DNA of 64,000 nucleotides from Nocardioides zeae (GCF_030818655.1 NZ_JAUTAN010000001.1:2604001-2668000); one strand, 5' to 3'; positions 18,372-27,518 are shown, numbered from the stretch's first letter. A program made the numbers and translations. Notes: a model not told the origin generated them from the sequence alone.

Positions 18372-19993
18372 GACGCCGCCACCGCGTCGGCACGCCGACC
18401 GGCCACGTCGACGACGTCGTCGCAGACCGCGAGGAGCAGCGGGCTCGTCGTGACGAGGACGATCGTGCGCCGCAGCGCGCGCAGCCGCTCGGCGACGACG
18501 CGCTCGGTCATGGCGTCGAGGGCCGTCGCCGGCTCGTCCAGCACGAGCACGTCGCCCGCGACGTGGAGGGCTCGGGCCACCAGGAGACGCTGCCGCTGCC
18601 CCCCGGACAGGCGGCGCCCGGCCTGCCCGACCGCCGCGTCGGGCCCGCCGAGCCGCTCGACGACGTCGTCGAGCGCGGCGGCTCGCACGAGGCGCGGCTG
18701 GAGGGACGCCGCGCCGAGGGTCACGTTCTCGGCCAGCGTCCCGGTGAGCACGGCACCGTCGTGGGGCGGCGCGGTCACGAGCGCCCGGTAGCGCTCCGGG
18801 CCGAGCGCGACCGCGTCCCGGCCGTCGACCAGCAGCTCCCCGGGTGCGACGGGCACGCGGTAGCCCAGCCGCGCCGCCACCCGCCGCGCCTCCTCGGCCG
18901 AGCCGACCCGGACGCCGACCAGCGCGCCGTGCGGCACGCACACCGCCGGGCCGCCGACCGGATGCCACGCAAGCGCGGGCGTGGCGTCGTCGGTCGGGGC
19001 GTCGTCGGTCGGGGCGTCCGGCGGGACGGCGTGCGCCGGCGGCAGCGCCACCTCGGCCGTGACCAGGGCGCGCAGGCGCCGGGCGGAGGCGCGCTTGTGC
19101 ATCCAGTTGGCGCCGAAGGTCCCGACGTGCTCCAGCGACCCCTGCAGGAACTGGGCCAGCCCGACGACGGTGACCAGCTGCCCGACGGTGATCGTGCCGC
19201 GGGACGCCATCACGGCACCGGCGAAGGCCAGCGCGCCGAGGAAGACCGTCGACACCGCGGAGCTCACCGCGCCGTACGCGAGCACCGAGCGGGAGGCGGC
19301 GACCGCGCCGGCGCGCGACGCCGCGCTCGCGACGCGGTAGCGCCGCACGATCTCCGCCTGCGCCCCGAGGCCCTGGACCACCCGCAGGCCGGCGAGGGCG
19401 TCGGTCGCGACGGTGCTGGCATCGGCGACCGAGCTCTGCTCGGCGAGACCGATCCGCTCCAGCGGGCGAGCGAGGGCCTGCATCCCGACGAGCACGAGCA
19501 CGGTCCCGACCAGCACGCCCAGGCCCAGCGGCACCGAGATCGACAGCAGCACCCCGGTGGTGACCAGGACGGCCGCGACGGTGGCGGCCTGCTGCGCGAT
19601 GCTCCACGCGACGCCGGCGACGCGGTAGGTGTCGGAGGTCGCGACGGAGAGCACCTCCCCGGTCGGCCGGTGTCCCGCGGTGCCGCGCGGGTGCACGACC
19701 CGGCCCACCGCGAGCTGCCGGAGGTCGTGCTCCGCGTGCCCGTAGACGCGCACCATCCCGAGGGTGGCCCGCTGGTAGCTGGTCGACAGCACGACGAAGA
19801 CCGCGCCCAGCACGGCGAGCCAGAGCACGAGGGCCCGGGGATCGCCGGGCTCGACCGCGCGGTCGATGACGACCCCGATGAGCACCGGCACCGCCGCCTC
19901 GGCCGCCTGGTGGAGCACCAGCCCCGCGGTGGCGAGCGCGAGGCGGCGGTCACGGCCGTCGCGACGGAGCGCCAGGGCCAGCACGGTCCGCAC
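18368..19993 (-). CDS. ABC transporter TMD-NBD half lacking Walker A (subunit B)
   Basis: 541 residues with the exporter-type fold: membrane helices in the first 300 residues (for example LALATAGLVLHQAAEAAVPV, ALVLWLAVLGAVFVVLSTSY). Where Walker A should be, near 360, the sequence is VGVRVGSAEEARRVAARLGY, which lacks the GKS/T of the P-loop. The signature is intact (RLSGGQRQRLLVARAL, near 463) and Walker B reads VLVLDEPATALD. The switch His is also missing (IVLVTTSPLLL). The subunit therefore probably cannot bind ATP by itself and serves as the LSGGQ donor for subunit A. The GTG start has no obvious Shine-Dalgarno sequence. Confidence 0.88.
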   Translation of the reverse strand: MRTVLALALRRDGRDRRLALATAGLVLHQAAEAAVPVLIGVVIDRAVEPGDPRALVLWLAVLGAVFVVLSTSYQRATLGMVRVYGHAEHDLRQLAVGRVVHPRGTAGHRPTGEVLSVATSDTYRVAGVAWSIAQQAATVAAVLVTTGVLLSISVPLGLGVLVGTVLVLVGMQALARPLERIGLAEQSSVADASTVATDALAGLRVVQGLGAQAEIVRRYRVASAASRAGAVAASRSVLAYGAVSSAVSTVFLGALAFAGAVMASRGTITVGQLVTVVGLAQFLQGSLEHVGTFGANWMHKRASARRLRALVTAEVALPPAHAVPPDAPTDDAPTDDATPALAWHPVGGPAVCVPHGALVGVRVGSAEEARRVAARLGYRVPVAPGELLVDGRDAVALGPERYRALVTAPPHDGAVLTGTLAENVTLGAASLQPRLVRAAALDDVVERLGGPDAAVGQAGRRLSGGQRQRLLVARALHVAGDVLVLDEPATALDAMTERVVAERLRALRRTIVLVTTSPLLLAVCDDVVDVAGRRADAVAAS

Positions 19994-20119
19994 GGTGGCG
20001 TCCGGCTCGAGGAGCGGTGGGGAGCTGCACGGACGTCGACGCTAGGCCGGGACGGGCCGGTCGGGTGGACGCCCGTTGTCGCCGATCGGACACCGTCCGC
20101 ACCCACCCGTGACACGAAG

Positions 20120-20138
20120 TAAGGTGACCCTAAGTCAG
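20120..20138. promoter_or_regulatory. DtxR/IdeR-like iron box (AraC gene / ABC pair)
   Basis: TAAGGTGACCCTAAGTCAG matches 12 of 19 positions of the IdeR/DtxR consensus TTAGGTTAGSCTAACCTAA. It lies 17 bases before the ATG at 20156 and in the divergent gap with the ABC pair, so iron-loaded IdeR could shut off both. Confidence 0.55.
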
Positions 20139-20155
20139 CGACAGGAAGGGCGACG

Positions 20156-21007
20156 ATGAGCGTTGCGGTGGAGGAGCCGACGGCGACCGACGAGGTGCGC
20201 GCGTGCGTCCGCGCCGTCCCCGACGGCTACCTCATGACCACCCTGGACGTGCACCTCCCCGACGACGCGGAGCCGGACCGGTGCGGCGCCGACCCCCACA
20301 CCCACCCCGAGCACGTGGTGCTCTGGCCGGAGCAGGGGTCGACGACCGTCGAGGTCGACGGCCTGTCGTGGCGCCTGTCCCTGGGACAGGGGCTGTGGCT
20401 CCCGTCCGGGACGGTGCACGCCGCCCTCCGCTCCCCGGGCAGCCCGGCGAACTGCACCCACGTGCTGCCGGAGGCGTGGTCGGCCTGGTCCGGCAGCGCG
20501 GGCGCCCCCGCCACGGGCCGTGGCCCACGGCCCGTGGCGGTGAACCTCGCTCTCCGCGAGCTGCTGCTGCACCTCGCGGAGCAGGACATGCCGCGCGAGC
20601 AGCGGCTCCGCGCACAGCGGGTCTGCTTCGAGCTGCTGGCGGAGGAGGGCGAGCACGCGCTCCGGCTGCCGGTCCCGCGGGACCCGCGCATCCTCGCGGT
20701 GGCGCGGGCGATCCTCGCCGACCCTGCCGACGACCGCTCGATCGAGGACTGGGCGTGGCGCACCTCCATGAGCGCCCGCACGATCGCCCGGGCGTTCCGC
20801 AGCGACACCGGGATGACCTTCACCCAGTGGCGCACGTGCGCCCGCATGAGCGCCGCGGTCGAGCTGCTCGGTTCGGGAGCGACGGTCGGCCAGGTCGCGC
20901 ACCGGGTCGGGTACTCGACCGTCAGCGCGTTCACCGCGGCCTTCCGTCGCACCGTGGGCAGCCCGCCCCACCACTACCTGCGGTCCGGGGCGCCGCGCCC
21001 GCGCTAG
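20156..21007 (+). CDS. AraC-family regulator with cupin sensor domain, siderophore locus
   Basis: 283 residues; ATG with AGGAAGGG upstream. Residues about 20-110 are a cupin-like sensor (HTHPEHVVLWPEQGSTTVEVDG, LPSGTVHAAL). Residues about 180-280 carry two helix-turn-helix motifs: EDWAWRTSMSARTIARAFRS and VGQVAHRVGYSTVSAFTAAF. The layout is that of AraC regulators that activate siderophore uptake genes when bound to ferric siderophore. It lies between the ABC pair and the binding proteins under an IdeR-like box, so it is the likely local activator. Confidence 0.85.
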   Translation: MSVAVEEPTATDEVRACVRAVPDGYLMTTLDVHLPDDAEPDRCGADPHTHPEHVVLWPEQGSTTVEVDGLSWRLSLGQGLWLPSGTVHAALRSPGSPANCTHVLPEAWSAWSGSAGAPATGRGPRPVAVNLALRELLLHLAEQDMPREQRLRAQRVCFELLAEEGEHALRLPVPRDPRILAVARAILADPADDRSIEDWAWRTSMSARTIARAFRSDTGMTFTQWRTCARMSAAVELLGSGATVGQVAHRVGYSTVSAFTAAFRRTVGSPPHHYLRSGAPRPR

Positions 21008-21027
21008 CCGGCCGCGGCGCCCGGGGT

Positions 21028-22083
21028 TCAGTCGGTGGCGTCCAGCAGCTCCTCCACGATCTCGTCGAGCCCCCACGACAGCGCCAGCGGCGTCGCCGTG
21101 GAGAACGCGAGCCCGACGGCGGGGTCGGCGATCGGCGCCGCGCGGCCGTCGGCGACGGGAGCCCAGGAGGCGAACACGGGCTGCGCGTCGAGGGCCGCCT
21201 GCCACGCGTCGTCGGTGGCGACGGTGACGAACACGTCCGGCGCCAGCTCCCGCAGCTCCTCGAGCCCCAGCACGAAGCTGCTCGCCCCGTCGTTCGCCGC
21301 GAGCAGCGCCTCCGCCTGTGGCAACGGCTCCAGCCCCAGGGCCTCCAGCGTGTGGGTGCGCTGGTCCGCCGAGGAGAACACCACGACACTGCCGTCCTCC
21401 GCCGGGATGCTCGCGTTGAGGAAGGACAGTCCGTCCAGCTCCGGGTGGGCCGCGGCCGACGCCGCGAGGCGCTCGTCCATCTCCTCGACGATCTCGGCGG
21501 CACGGTCGCTGCGGCCGAGCGCCTCGCCCATGAGCGCGAGGTGCTCCGGCACCGTCGTCTCCCAGGGCCCGTCGGGGTAGGCCACGGTGGGGGCGATCTC
21601 GCTGAGCCGCTCGTACTCGACCTCCGAGATGCCGGACCCGATGGCCAGGACGAGGTCGGGGTCCTGCTCCAGCACGTACTCGATGTCGACCTCGCCCCGC
21701 TCGAGCGAGGGGTCCACGGCGGGGAGGACGCCGCCAAGCTCCTCGACCGCCTCGGCGAACCACGGGTAGTGGTCGGCGTCGATGCCGGCGGCAACGCCTT
21801 GGGCGACCGGAACGGTGCCCAGAGCCACCGCGAGGTCGGCGCCGGCCCACCCGATGACGACGACGCGCTCGGGCTGCTCCTCGATGGTGGTGGACCCGAG
21901 GGCGTGCTCGACGGTCACGGGGAACGCCCCGGGCTCCGCCTCGGCGAAGACGTGCCGCTCCGCGTCGCCCTCGTCGCCACCCGCGGTCGCGGAGCAGCCG
22001 GCGACGGCGAGCGCGAGCGCGAGGGCGCCGGCAGCGCAGCGGGGCAGGCGGGATGGGTGGAACGAGTGGTGCGTGGTGGTCAC
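21028..22083 (-). CDS. Siderophore-binding lipoprotein (FecB/FhuD type), first copy
   Basis: 351 residues. The start is the GTG at 22083, with GAGGAGAG upstream. A signal peptide with lipobox ALALAVAGCSA places lipid-modified Cys near 29. The mature part is a class III binding protein: FPVTVEHALGSTTIEEQPERV, VVVIGWAGADLAVALG, VLEQDPDLVLAIGSGISE. It should catch a ferric siderophore at the outer face for the FecCD/FecE importer encoded across the divergent promoter. Another lipoprotein of the same family is encoded on the other side of that promoter. Confidence 0.9.
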   Translation of the reverse strand: MTTTHHSFHPSRLPRCAAGALALALAVAGCSATAGGDEGDAERHVFAEAEPGAFPVTVEHALGSTTIEEQPERVVVIGWAGADLAVALGTVPVAQGVAAGIDADHYPWFAEAVEELGGVLPAVDPSLERGEVDIEYVLEQDPDLVLAIGSGISEVEYERLSEIAPTVAYPDGPWETTVPEHLALMGEALGRSDRAAEIVEEMDERLAASAAAHPELDGLSFLNASIPAEDGSVVVFSSADQRTHTLEALGLEPLPQAEALLAANDGASSFVLGLEELRELAPDVFVTVATDDAWQAALDAQPVFASWAPVADGRAAPIADPAVGLAFSTATPLALSWGLDEIVEELLDATD

Positions 22084-22213
22084 GTCGGACTCTCCTCGGG
22101 CCGGGGTCCGGGCGCTCCGGACCGGCCCGAACGCTAGGGGCGTCGAACGGCACACTGCGGACAACCCGTGTCGGCGCACGGACACCGGGGCGGTTGCCGA
22201 CAGGTCCCTCGAG

Positions 22214-22232
22214 TTAGCACAGCCTCACCTCA
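22214..22232. promoter_or_regulatory. DtxR/IdeR-like iron box between the two binding-protein genes
   Basis: TTAGCACAGCCTCACCTCA matches 14 of 19 positions of the IdeR consensus. It lies in the 252-base divergent gap between the two binding-protein genes, about 100 bases before the ATG at 22336. Nothing else was identified in this gap. Confidence 0.65.
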
Positions 22233-22335
22233 CTTGTCCCGCACGCGACAGAGGTTGTCCGGTGCTCGACGCTCGCGCTGCCTAGCGTCTCGCGGGGCCA
22301 CTTCCCGGCCCCCGACCCGAGAGAACCGAGCATCC

Positions 22336-23397
22336 ATGAACTACTCCAAGCCCCGTCTCGCCCGCGTGCTGGGAGCCGCGACCGCGCTCGCCGCGACGGC
22401 GGGCCTGCTCACCGCCTGCGGCACCTCCGACGACGAGGCGTCCGCCGCGTCGGGCGACGGCGCCTTCCCCGTCACGATCGAGCACGCCCTGGGCGCCGCC
22501 ACCATCCCCGAGCGGCCGGAGCGGGTCGTGACGATCGGGTGGATGACCCAGGACATCGTGGCGGCACTCGGCGTCGTCCCCGTGGGCGTGCCCGAGACGT
22601 GGGGCGGCGACGACGAGGGCTTCACGCCCTGGTTCCGCGAGCACGTGACCGAGGAGCTCGACGCCCCCCTGCCCGAGATCCTCTCCTTCGACGACGCGGG
22701 CGATCCCGACCTCGAGCAGGTCCTCGCCCTCGAGCCCGACGTCATCCTGGCGCCGCACTCGGGGATCACCGACGTCCAGTACGACCGGCTCAGCGAGATC
22801 GCCCCGACGGTCGCCTACGCGGAGGAGCCCTGGTTCTCGGGATCCTGGGACGACCTCGTCCTCGAGGTGGGCACGGCCCTCGGGCGCGACGCCGAGGCCG
22901 AGGCGCTCGTGTCCGCGACGAGCGCGCTGATCGACGACGCCGCCGCGGACGCCGGCCTCGAGGGCACGACCGTCGCGTACGGCGGGATCGTCGCCGACGG
23001 CGACACCGAGCTGGGCATCTACCGCTCGGAGGACCCGCGGGTGGCATTCCTGCGGGAGTTCGGGCTCGTCGACACCCCCAGCCTCGAGATCCTCGGCGAG
23101 GGCTTCTCCAACTTCGTGGGCGCGCTCAGCATCGAGGAGCTCGACACCTTCGAGACCGACCTGTTCGTGGGGTGGTCCAACGGGCCGGCGGAGACGCAGG
23201 CGACGCTGGCGAACCCGGTCGTGAGCCGCTGGGCGCCCTTCGCGGAGGGCACCTACTACTTCATCGAGGACAACGCGCTGGCGATGGCGACGAACGCCCC
23301 CACGCCGCTCAGCATCCCGTGGGCGCTCGAGCGCGGCTTCGTCGACGACCTCGTCGCGGCCGCCGCCGGCGAGGGCGTCGTGCGCGCCGCCGACTGA
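22336..23397 (+). CDS. Siderophore-binding lipoprotein (FecB/FhuD type), second copy
   Basis: 353 residues. Signal peptide with lipobox AGLLTACGTS, Cys near 29. The mature chain parallels the first copy (FPVTIEHALGAATIPERPERV, VVTIGWMTQDIVAALG, VLALEPDVILAPHSGITDVQY). It is first in a five-gene plus-strand run with the siderophore reductase, two permeases and ATPase, so it is the cognate binding protein of that importer. The two copies differ enough to suggest different ligands for one permease. Confidence 0.92.
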   Translation: MNYSKPRLARVLGAATALAATAGLLTACGTSDDEASAASGDGAFPVTIEHALGAATIPERPERVVTIGWMTQDIVAALGVVPVGVPETWGGDDEGFTPWFREHVTEELDAPLPEILSFDDAGDPDLEQVLALEPDVILAPHSGITDVQYDRLSEIAPTVAYAEEPWFSGSWDDLVLEVGTALGRDAEAEALVSATSALIDDAAADAGLEGTTVAYGGIVADGDTELGIYRSEDPRVAFLREFGLVDTPSLEILGEGFSNFVGALSIEELDTFETDLFVGWSNGPAETQATLANPVVSRWAPFAEGTYYFIEDNALAMATNAPTPLSIPWALERGFVDDLVAAAAGEGVVRAAD

Positions 23398-23438
23398 TCC
23401 TCCTCCCCGTCCCGACCCCTCCGTCCGAAGGACCCGCC

Positions 23439-24359
23439 GTGCCCACCGCCGACGACCCCCGGCTCCCCGCGGGCTACCTCCCGCGCATCCACCGAGCCCA
23501 GGTGACCGCCGTCCGACAGCTGACCCCCGGCCTGGTGCGGGTGACGCTCGGCGGGCCCGACCTGACCGACTACCCGACGACGGGAATCGGCGACGAGTAC
23601 GTCCGCCTCTTCTTCCCCGACACCCCGGACTCCGAGCCCCGTCTGCCGCACGTGACCGACCGCGGCTGGGAGTGGGACGAGGGGGTCGAGCCCGCGGCGA
23701 TGCGCGTCTACACCGTCCGGCACCACCGGGCGGGCGAGGTGGACCTGGACTTCGTGGTGCACGAGGGCGGCGTCGCGGCAGCCTGGGCCCAGCAGGCCGC
23801 CGTGGGCCAGGTGGTCGGGCTGAACGCGCCGTACGGCCTCTACGACCCGCCCGCCGGCACGACCCGTCAGGTGCTCGTCGCCGACGAACCGGCCCTGCCG
23901 GCGGCCCTCCGGATCGCGGAGGCGACGGCCGACCGCCTCGCCACGACCCTGCTGCTGGAGGTGCGCGGGGCCGAGCACCAGCTGCAGGCCCGGGTGCCGG
24001 ACGGCGCGGCGGTGGAGCACGTGTGGCTCCGGGGCTCCGGCAACGGGCACTCGCCCAGCCACCTCGTCGAGGCGCTCCGTCGCACCGAGGTCACCGACAC
24101 GACGTACGTGTGGGTGGCGTCGGAGACCCGCGAGAACCGCGCGGCCCGGCGCTACCTGCGCCACGACCTGGGCCTGCCGGGCGACCGCTACAAGTGCGTG
24201 GGCTACTGGACCGAGCGGGCCGAGGAGTGGCGGGAGCGGTACGACGCGCTCGGACCGGACTTCTCCGAGCGGCTCGACGCCCTCTGGGCCGACGAGACCC
24301 GCGACACGGAGGAGATCGTCGACGAGGTCCAGCGGCTCTACGAGGCCGTCGGGCTGTGA
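23439..24359 (+). CDS. Siderophore-interacting protein (FAD ferric-siderophore reductase)
   Basis: 306 residues from a GTG with GAAGGA upstream. N-terminal FAD-binding barrel (YLPRIHRAQVTAVRQLTPGLV, VRVTLGGPDL, EYVRLFFP, MRVYTVRHHRAGEVDLDFVVH) with the RxYT flavin motif near 88. The C-terminal SIP domain has VADEPALPAALRIAE and the end YKCVGYWTERAEEWRERYDAL, diagnostic of the family. It reduces Fe(III) in the imported siderophore to release iron in the cytoplasm. Confidence 0.94.
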   Translation: MPTADDPRLPAGYLPRIHRAQVTAVRQLTPGLVRVTLGGPDLTDYPTTGIGDEYVRLFFPDTPDSEPRLPHVTDRGWEWDEGVEPAAMRVYTVRHHRAGEVDLDFVVHEGGVAAAWAQQAAVGQVVGLNAPYGLYDPPAGTTRQVLVADEPALPAALRIAEATADRLATTLLLEVRGAEHQLQARVPDGAAVEHVWLRGSGNGHSPSHLVEALRRTEVTDTTYVWVASETRENRAARRYLRHDLGLPGDRYKCVGYWTERAEEWRERYDALGPDFSERLDALWADETRDTEEIVDEVQRLYEAVGL

Positions 24360-25417
24360 GCGCCACGGTCACGACCGCGGCGCGTGAGGCCGAGCGGGTC
24401 CCCGTCGGCCTCACCGGCAGCAACCGGGTGCGGACGGCGGGCCTCCTCGTCGTGCTCCTGGTGCTCCTCGGCACCTGCGTCGCGAGCATCGCCGTCGGAG
24501 CCCGCGACATCGCGCCCTCGACGCTCTGGGCAGCGCTCACGGCCTACGACGACACGGTCGACGAGCACGTCATGGTGCGGGAGCTGCGGGTCCCCCGCAC
24601 GGTGGTGGGCCTCGTCGTCGGCCCGGCCCTCGGGGTGTGCGGCGCACTCATCCAGGCGTTCACCCGCAACCCGCTCGCCGACCCCGGCATCCTCGGGGTG
24701 AACGCCGGGGCGACCTTCGGCGTCACCGCCGCCGTCGGGTTCCTCGGCCTCACCGCCCCGCTCGGCTACGTCTGGTTCGCCCTCGCGGGGGCAGGCACCG
24801 TCACGGTGCTCGTCTACCTGCTCGGCTCCGCGGGCGGAGGCCGGGCGACGCCCGCGAAGCTCACCCTCGCGGGGGTCGCCCTCAGTGCCGTGCTCGGCGG
24901 GCTGACGACGGCGATCGTGCTCTCGGACCGCGAGACCTTCGACGACCTGCGCTTCTGGGGCGTGGGCTCGATCGGCGGGCGGCAGCTCGACCTGGTCCTG
25001 TCCTTCACGCCGCTCATCGTGCTGGGCCTGCTGCTCGCGCTCGTCGTCGCGCGCCCCCTCAACGCGCTGGCGCTCGGCGACGACCTCGGCACGGCCCTCG
25101 GGGTGCGCACCGGTCGGGTCCGGGTGCTCGTGGTCGTCGCCGTGACGCTCCTCGCCGGCACCGCGACGGCGCTGGCGGGCCCGATCGGCTTCGTCGGGCT
25201 GGTCGTCCCCCACGTCGTGCGCTGGTTCGTCGGACCCGACCAGCGCTGGATCCTGGCGTTCACCGTGCTCGCGGCCCCGGTGCTCCTGCTCGCCTCCGAC
25301 GTCGTCGGGCGCATCGCGATGCCCAACGGCGAGCTGCGGGTGGGGCTCGTGACGGCCCTGGTGGGCGCACCCGTCCTCCTGGTCCTCGCGCGCCGCAGGT
25401 CGGTGAGCGGCCTGTGA
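24356..25417 (+). CDS. FecCD-family iron-siderophore permease
   Basis: 353 residues with about nine or ten membrane helices. It starts at the GTG overlapping the reductase stop. Family motifs: RVPRTVVGLVVGPALGVCGA, IQAFTRNPLADPGILGVNAG, FWGVGSIGG, and the ATPase-contact loop GDDLGTALGVRTGRVR, then PIGFVGLVVPHVVRWFVGPD. It forms a heterodimer with the next permease. Confidence 0.95.
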   Translation: MSATVTTAAREAERVPVGLTGSNRVRTAGLLVVLLVLLGTCVASIAVGARDIAPSTLWAALTAYDDTVDEHVMVRELRVPRTVVGLVVGPALGVCGALIQAFTRNPLADPGILGVNAGATFGVTAAVGFLGLTAPLGYVWFALAGAGTVTVLVYLLGSAGGGRATPAKLTLAGVALSAVLGGLTTAIVLSDRETFDDLRFWGVGSIGGRQLDLVLSFTPLIVLGLLLALVVARPLNALALGDDLGTALGVRTGRVRVLVVVAVTLLAGTATALAGPIGFVGLVVPHVVRWFVGPDQRWILAFTVLAAPVLLLASDVVGRIAMPNGELRVGLVTALVGAPVLLVLARRRSVSGL

Positions 25418-26466
25418 CCGCGCCCGCCCTCGACCACGGCCACCGCGTGGTCGCCGTCCGTGTCGGACGCGTCTCCGCACTGCTGGGCCTGCGGAGCATC
25501 GTCGTCGGCACGCTGCTGGTCGCCGCCACCCTCGGCACCGCGGTGCTCGCGCTGCGCACCGGTACCTACGAGCTGACGGCCTCTGAGGTCGTGGAGGCCC
25601 TGCTCGGCACGGGCGACAGCCAGGCGGCCCGCCTGGTCGTCGTCGAGTGGCGCCTGCCCCGGGTGCTGTTCGCCGTCGCCTGCGGCGCCGCGCTCGCCCT
25701 GAGCGGGGCGATCTTCCAGTCGCTCACCCGCAACCCCCTCGGGTCGCCCGACATCATCGGCTTCGGCGCCGGATCCCACACGGGGGCGCTCGTCGTCATG
25801 CTGGCCCTGGGCTCGACCCGCTACCTCGACATCGCCGCCGGAGCGCTCCTCGGGGGGTGCGCCACCGCCCTGCTGGTGTACCTGCTCGCGGTCCACCGCG
25901 GCTCCGTGCAGCCGTTCCGCCTCATCATCATGGGGATCGGCGTGGGCGCGCTGCTGGGCTCCCTCAACTCGTGGCTGATGCTCACCGTCGACGTCGAGAG
26001 CGCCATGCTGGCGGCGGTGTGGGCCGCGGGCTCGTTCAACGCGCTCGGCCACGAGCAGCTGTGGCCGATGGTCGGGGTGCTGGCCGTGCTGCTGGTCCTG
26101 CTCGTCCTCGTCGCCGACGGCCTCCGCCAGCTGGAGCTGGGTGACGACGCGGCCCGGTCCCTCGGGCTCCGGGCCGAGCGGGTCCGGGCCGCGGCGGTGG
26201 TGCTCGGCGTGGCGCTCACCGCACTGGTGACCGCGGCCGCCGGGCCCATCACCTTCGTGGCGCTCGCCGCGCCCCAGATCGCACGCCGGCTCGTGCGCGG
26301 CGACGGCCTCGTGCTGCTGCCGTCCGCGCTCGTCGGCGCGTTCGTGCTGCTGGTCGCCGACGTGGTCGCCCAGCAGGTCGGCTTCCCGGTGGGCGTCGTG
26401 ACGGTCTGCGTCGGCGGCGCCTACCTCGCCTGGCTGCTCGCCACCGAGTTCAGGAGGACACGATGA
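25414..26466 (+). CDS. FecCD-family iron-siderophore permease, second subunit
   Basis: 350 residues, starting at a GTG that overlaps the previous stop. WRLPRVLFAVACGAALALSG, FQSLTRNPLGSPDIIGFGAG, WAAGSFNALG, GDDAARSLGLRAERVRA and PITFVALAAPQIARRLV give the same family as its neighbour, so the importer has a heterodimeric pore. Confidence 0.95.
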   Translation: MTAPALDHGHRVVAVRVGRVSALLGLRSIVVGTLLVAATLGTAVLALRTGTYELTASEVVEALLGTGDSQAARLVVVEWRLPRVLFAVACGAALALSGAIFQSLTRNPLGSPDIIGFGAGSHTGALVVMLALGSTRYLDIAAGALLGGCATALLVYLLAVHRGSVQPFRLIIMGIGVGALLGSLNSWLMLTVDVESAMLAAVWAAGSFNALGHEQLWPMVGVLAVLLVLLVLVADGLRQLELGDDAARSLGLRAERVRAAAVVLGVALTALVTAAAGPITFVALAAPQIARRLVRGDGLVLLPSALVGAFVLLVADVVAQQVGFPVGVVTVCVGGAYLAWLLATEFRRTR

Positions 26467-27314
26467 CCGGATCCGCACCGGCCCCCATCCGCGCCGTACC
26501 GGACGGCGGCACCCACGGGCCGCCCCCGACCACGCTCGCCGCGACGGGCGTCAGCGTCGGCTACGACGACCGGCTCGTCTGCCGTGCCGTCGACGTCGAG
26601 GTCGCCCGGGGCAGCTACACCGCCGTCATCGGGCCCAACGCGTGCGGCAAGTCGACCCTGCTGCGTGCCCTCGCCCGGCTGCTGCGACCGAGCGCGGGCC
26701 ACGTCGTCCTCGACGGGCGTGACATCGCGTCGTACCGACCTCGGGAGCTCGCTACCCGCCTCGGGCTGCTGCCCCAGACCTCGCTGGCCCCGGACGGCAT
26801 CCGCGTGGCCGACCTGGTGGCGCGCGGGCGTCACCCCCACCAGGGGATGTTCGACCGGTGGTCGGCCGACGACGAGCGTGCGGTCGTCGCCGCGCTGGAG
26901 GCCACCGGCGTCACGGAGCTCTCCGGCCGGCTGGTCGACGAGCTGTCGGGTGGCCAGCGCCAGCGGGTGTGGGTCGCGATGGCGCTCGCGCAGGAGACCT
27001 CGGTGCTGTTGCTCGACGAGCCGACGACGTTCCTCGACGTGGCCCACCAGTACGGCCTGCTGGAGCTCTTCGAGGACCTGCGCACCGACCACGGCCGCAC
27101 GATCGTGGTCGTGCTGCACGACCTCAACCAGGCGGCGCGCTACGCCGACCACGTCGTGCTGATGAAGGACGGCGAGGTCGTGCGGTCCGGTCCCCCGGCC
27201 GAGGTGGTCACCGAGGAGCTGGTCGAGCACGTCTACGGGCTGCGCTGCCGTGTCGTGCCGGACCCGGAGACGGGGACCCCGCTGGTGGTGCCCCGCCGAC
27301 GCACGCGCGGCTGA
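26463..27314 (+). CDS. Iron-siderophore ABC transporter ATPase (FecE type)
   Basis: 283 residues, with its ATG overlapping the permease stop. Walker A VIGPNACGKSTLLRAL, signature DELSGGQRQRVWVAMAL, Walker B VLLLDEPTTFLD, switch His in VVVLHDLNQAARYADH. Asn-Ala replaces the usual Asn-Gly inside Walker A, which should not affect function. It energises the importer of the locus. Confidence 0.95.
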   Translation: MTGSAPAPIRAVPDGGTHGPPPTTLAATGVSVGYDDRLVCRAVDVEVARGSYTAVIGPNACGKSTLLRALARLLRPSAGHVVLDGRDIASYRPRELATRLGLLPQTSLAPDGIRVADLVARGRHPHQGMFDRWSADDERAVVAALEATGVTELSGRLVDELSGGQRQRVWVAMALAQETSVLLLDEPTTFLDVAHQYGLLELFEDLRTDHGRTIVVVLHDLNQAARYADHVVLMKDGEVVRSGPPAEVVTEELVEHVYGLRCRVVPDPETGTPLVVPRRRTRG

Positions 27315-27335
27315 CGGGAGCACCACCCGGTGGGG

Positions 27336-27518
27336 TCAGGAGCCGCCGCCCCCCGCCTTGCGCCGGTGCATCTGCGGAGCGGCGCCGCCCGTGACCTCCG
27401 GGCCGTGCGCCTTGCCCTCGCCGGCCACCGAGTCGTCGGGGTGGTCGTGGGCCTGCTTGCGCTTCAACGCCTCCCGCATCTTGGCCTTCACGTCGTCCGG
27501 TGCCGAGTTGTCGGTCAT
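27336..27518 (-). CDS. DUF5302 micro-protein
   Basis: 60 residues, ATG at 27518 with GGGAGG upstream. Lys/Glu-rich helix DDVKAKMREALKRKQA, acidic middle, and the conserved end TGGAAPQMHRRKAGGGGS. The PQMHRRK ending and small size are typical of DUF5302, which is widespread in Actinobacteria and of unknown role. It is transcribed toward the end of the siderophore ATPase gene. Confidence 0.8.
   Translation of the reverse strand: MTDNSAPDDVKAKMREALKRKQAHDHPDDSVAGEGKAHGPEVTGGAAPQMHRRKAGGGGS

Noticed and set aside
20156..27314. Siderophore biosynthesis cluster
   Set aside because: Only uptake, release and regulation genes are present; no NRPS or NIS synthetase is in the window.
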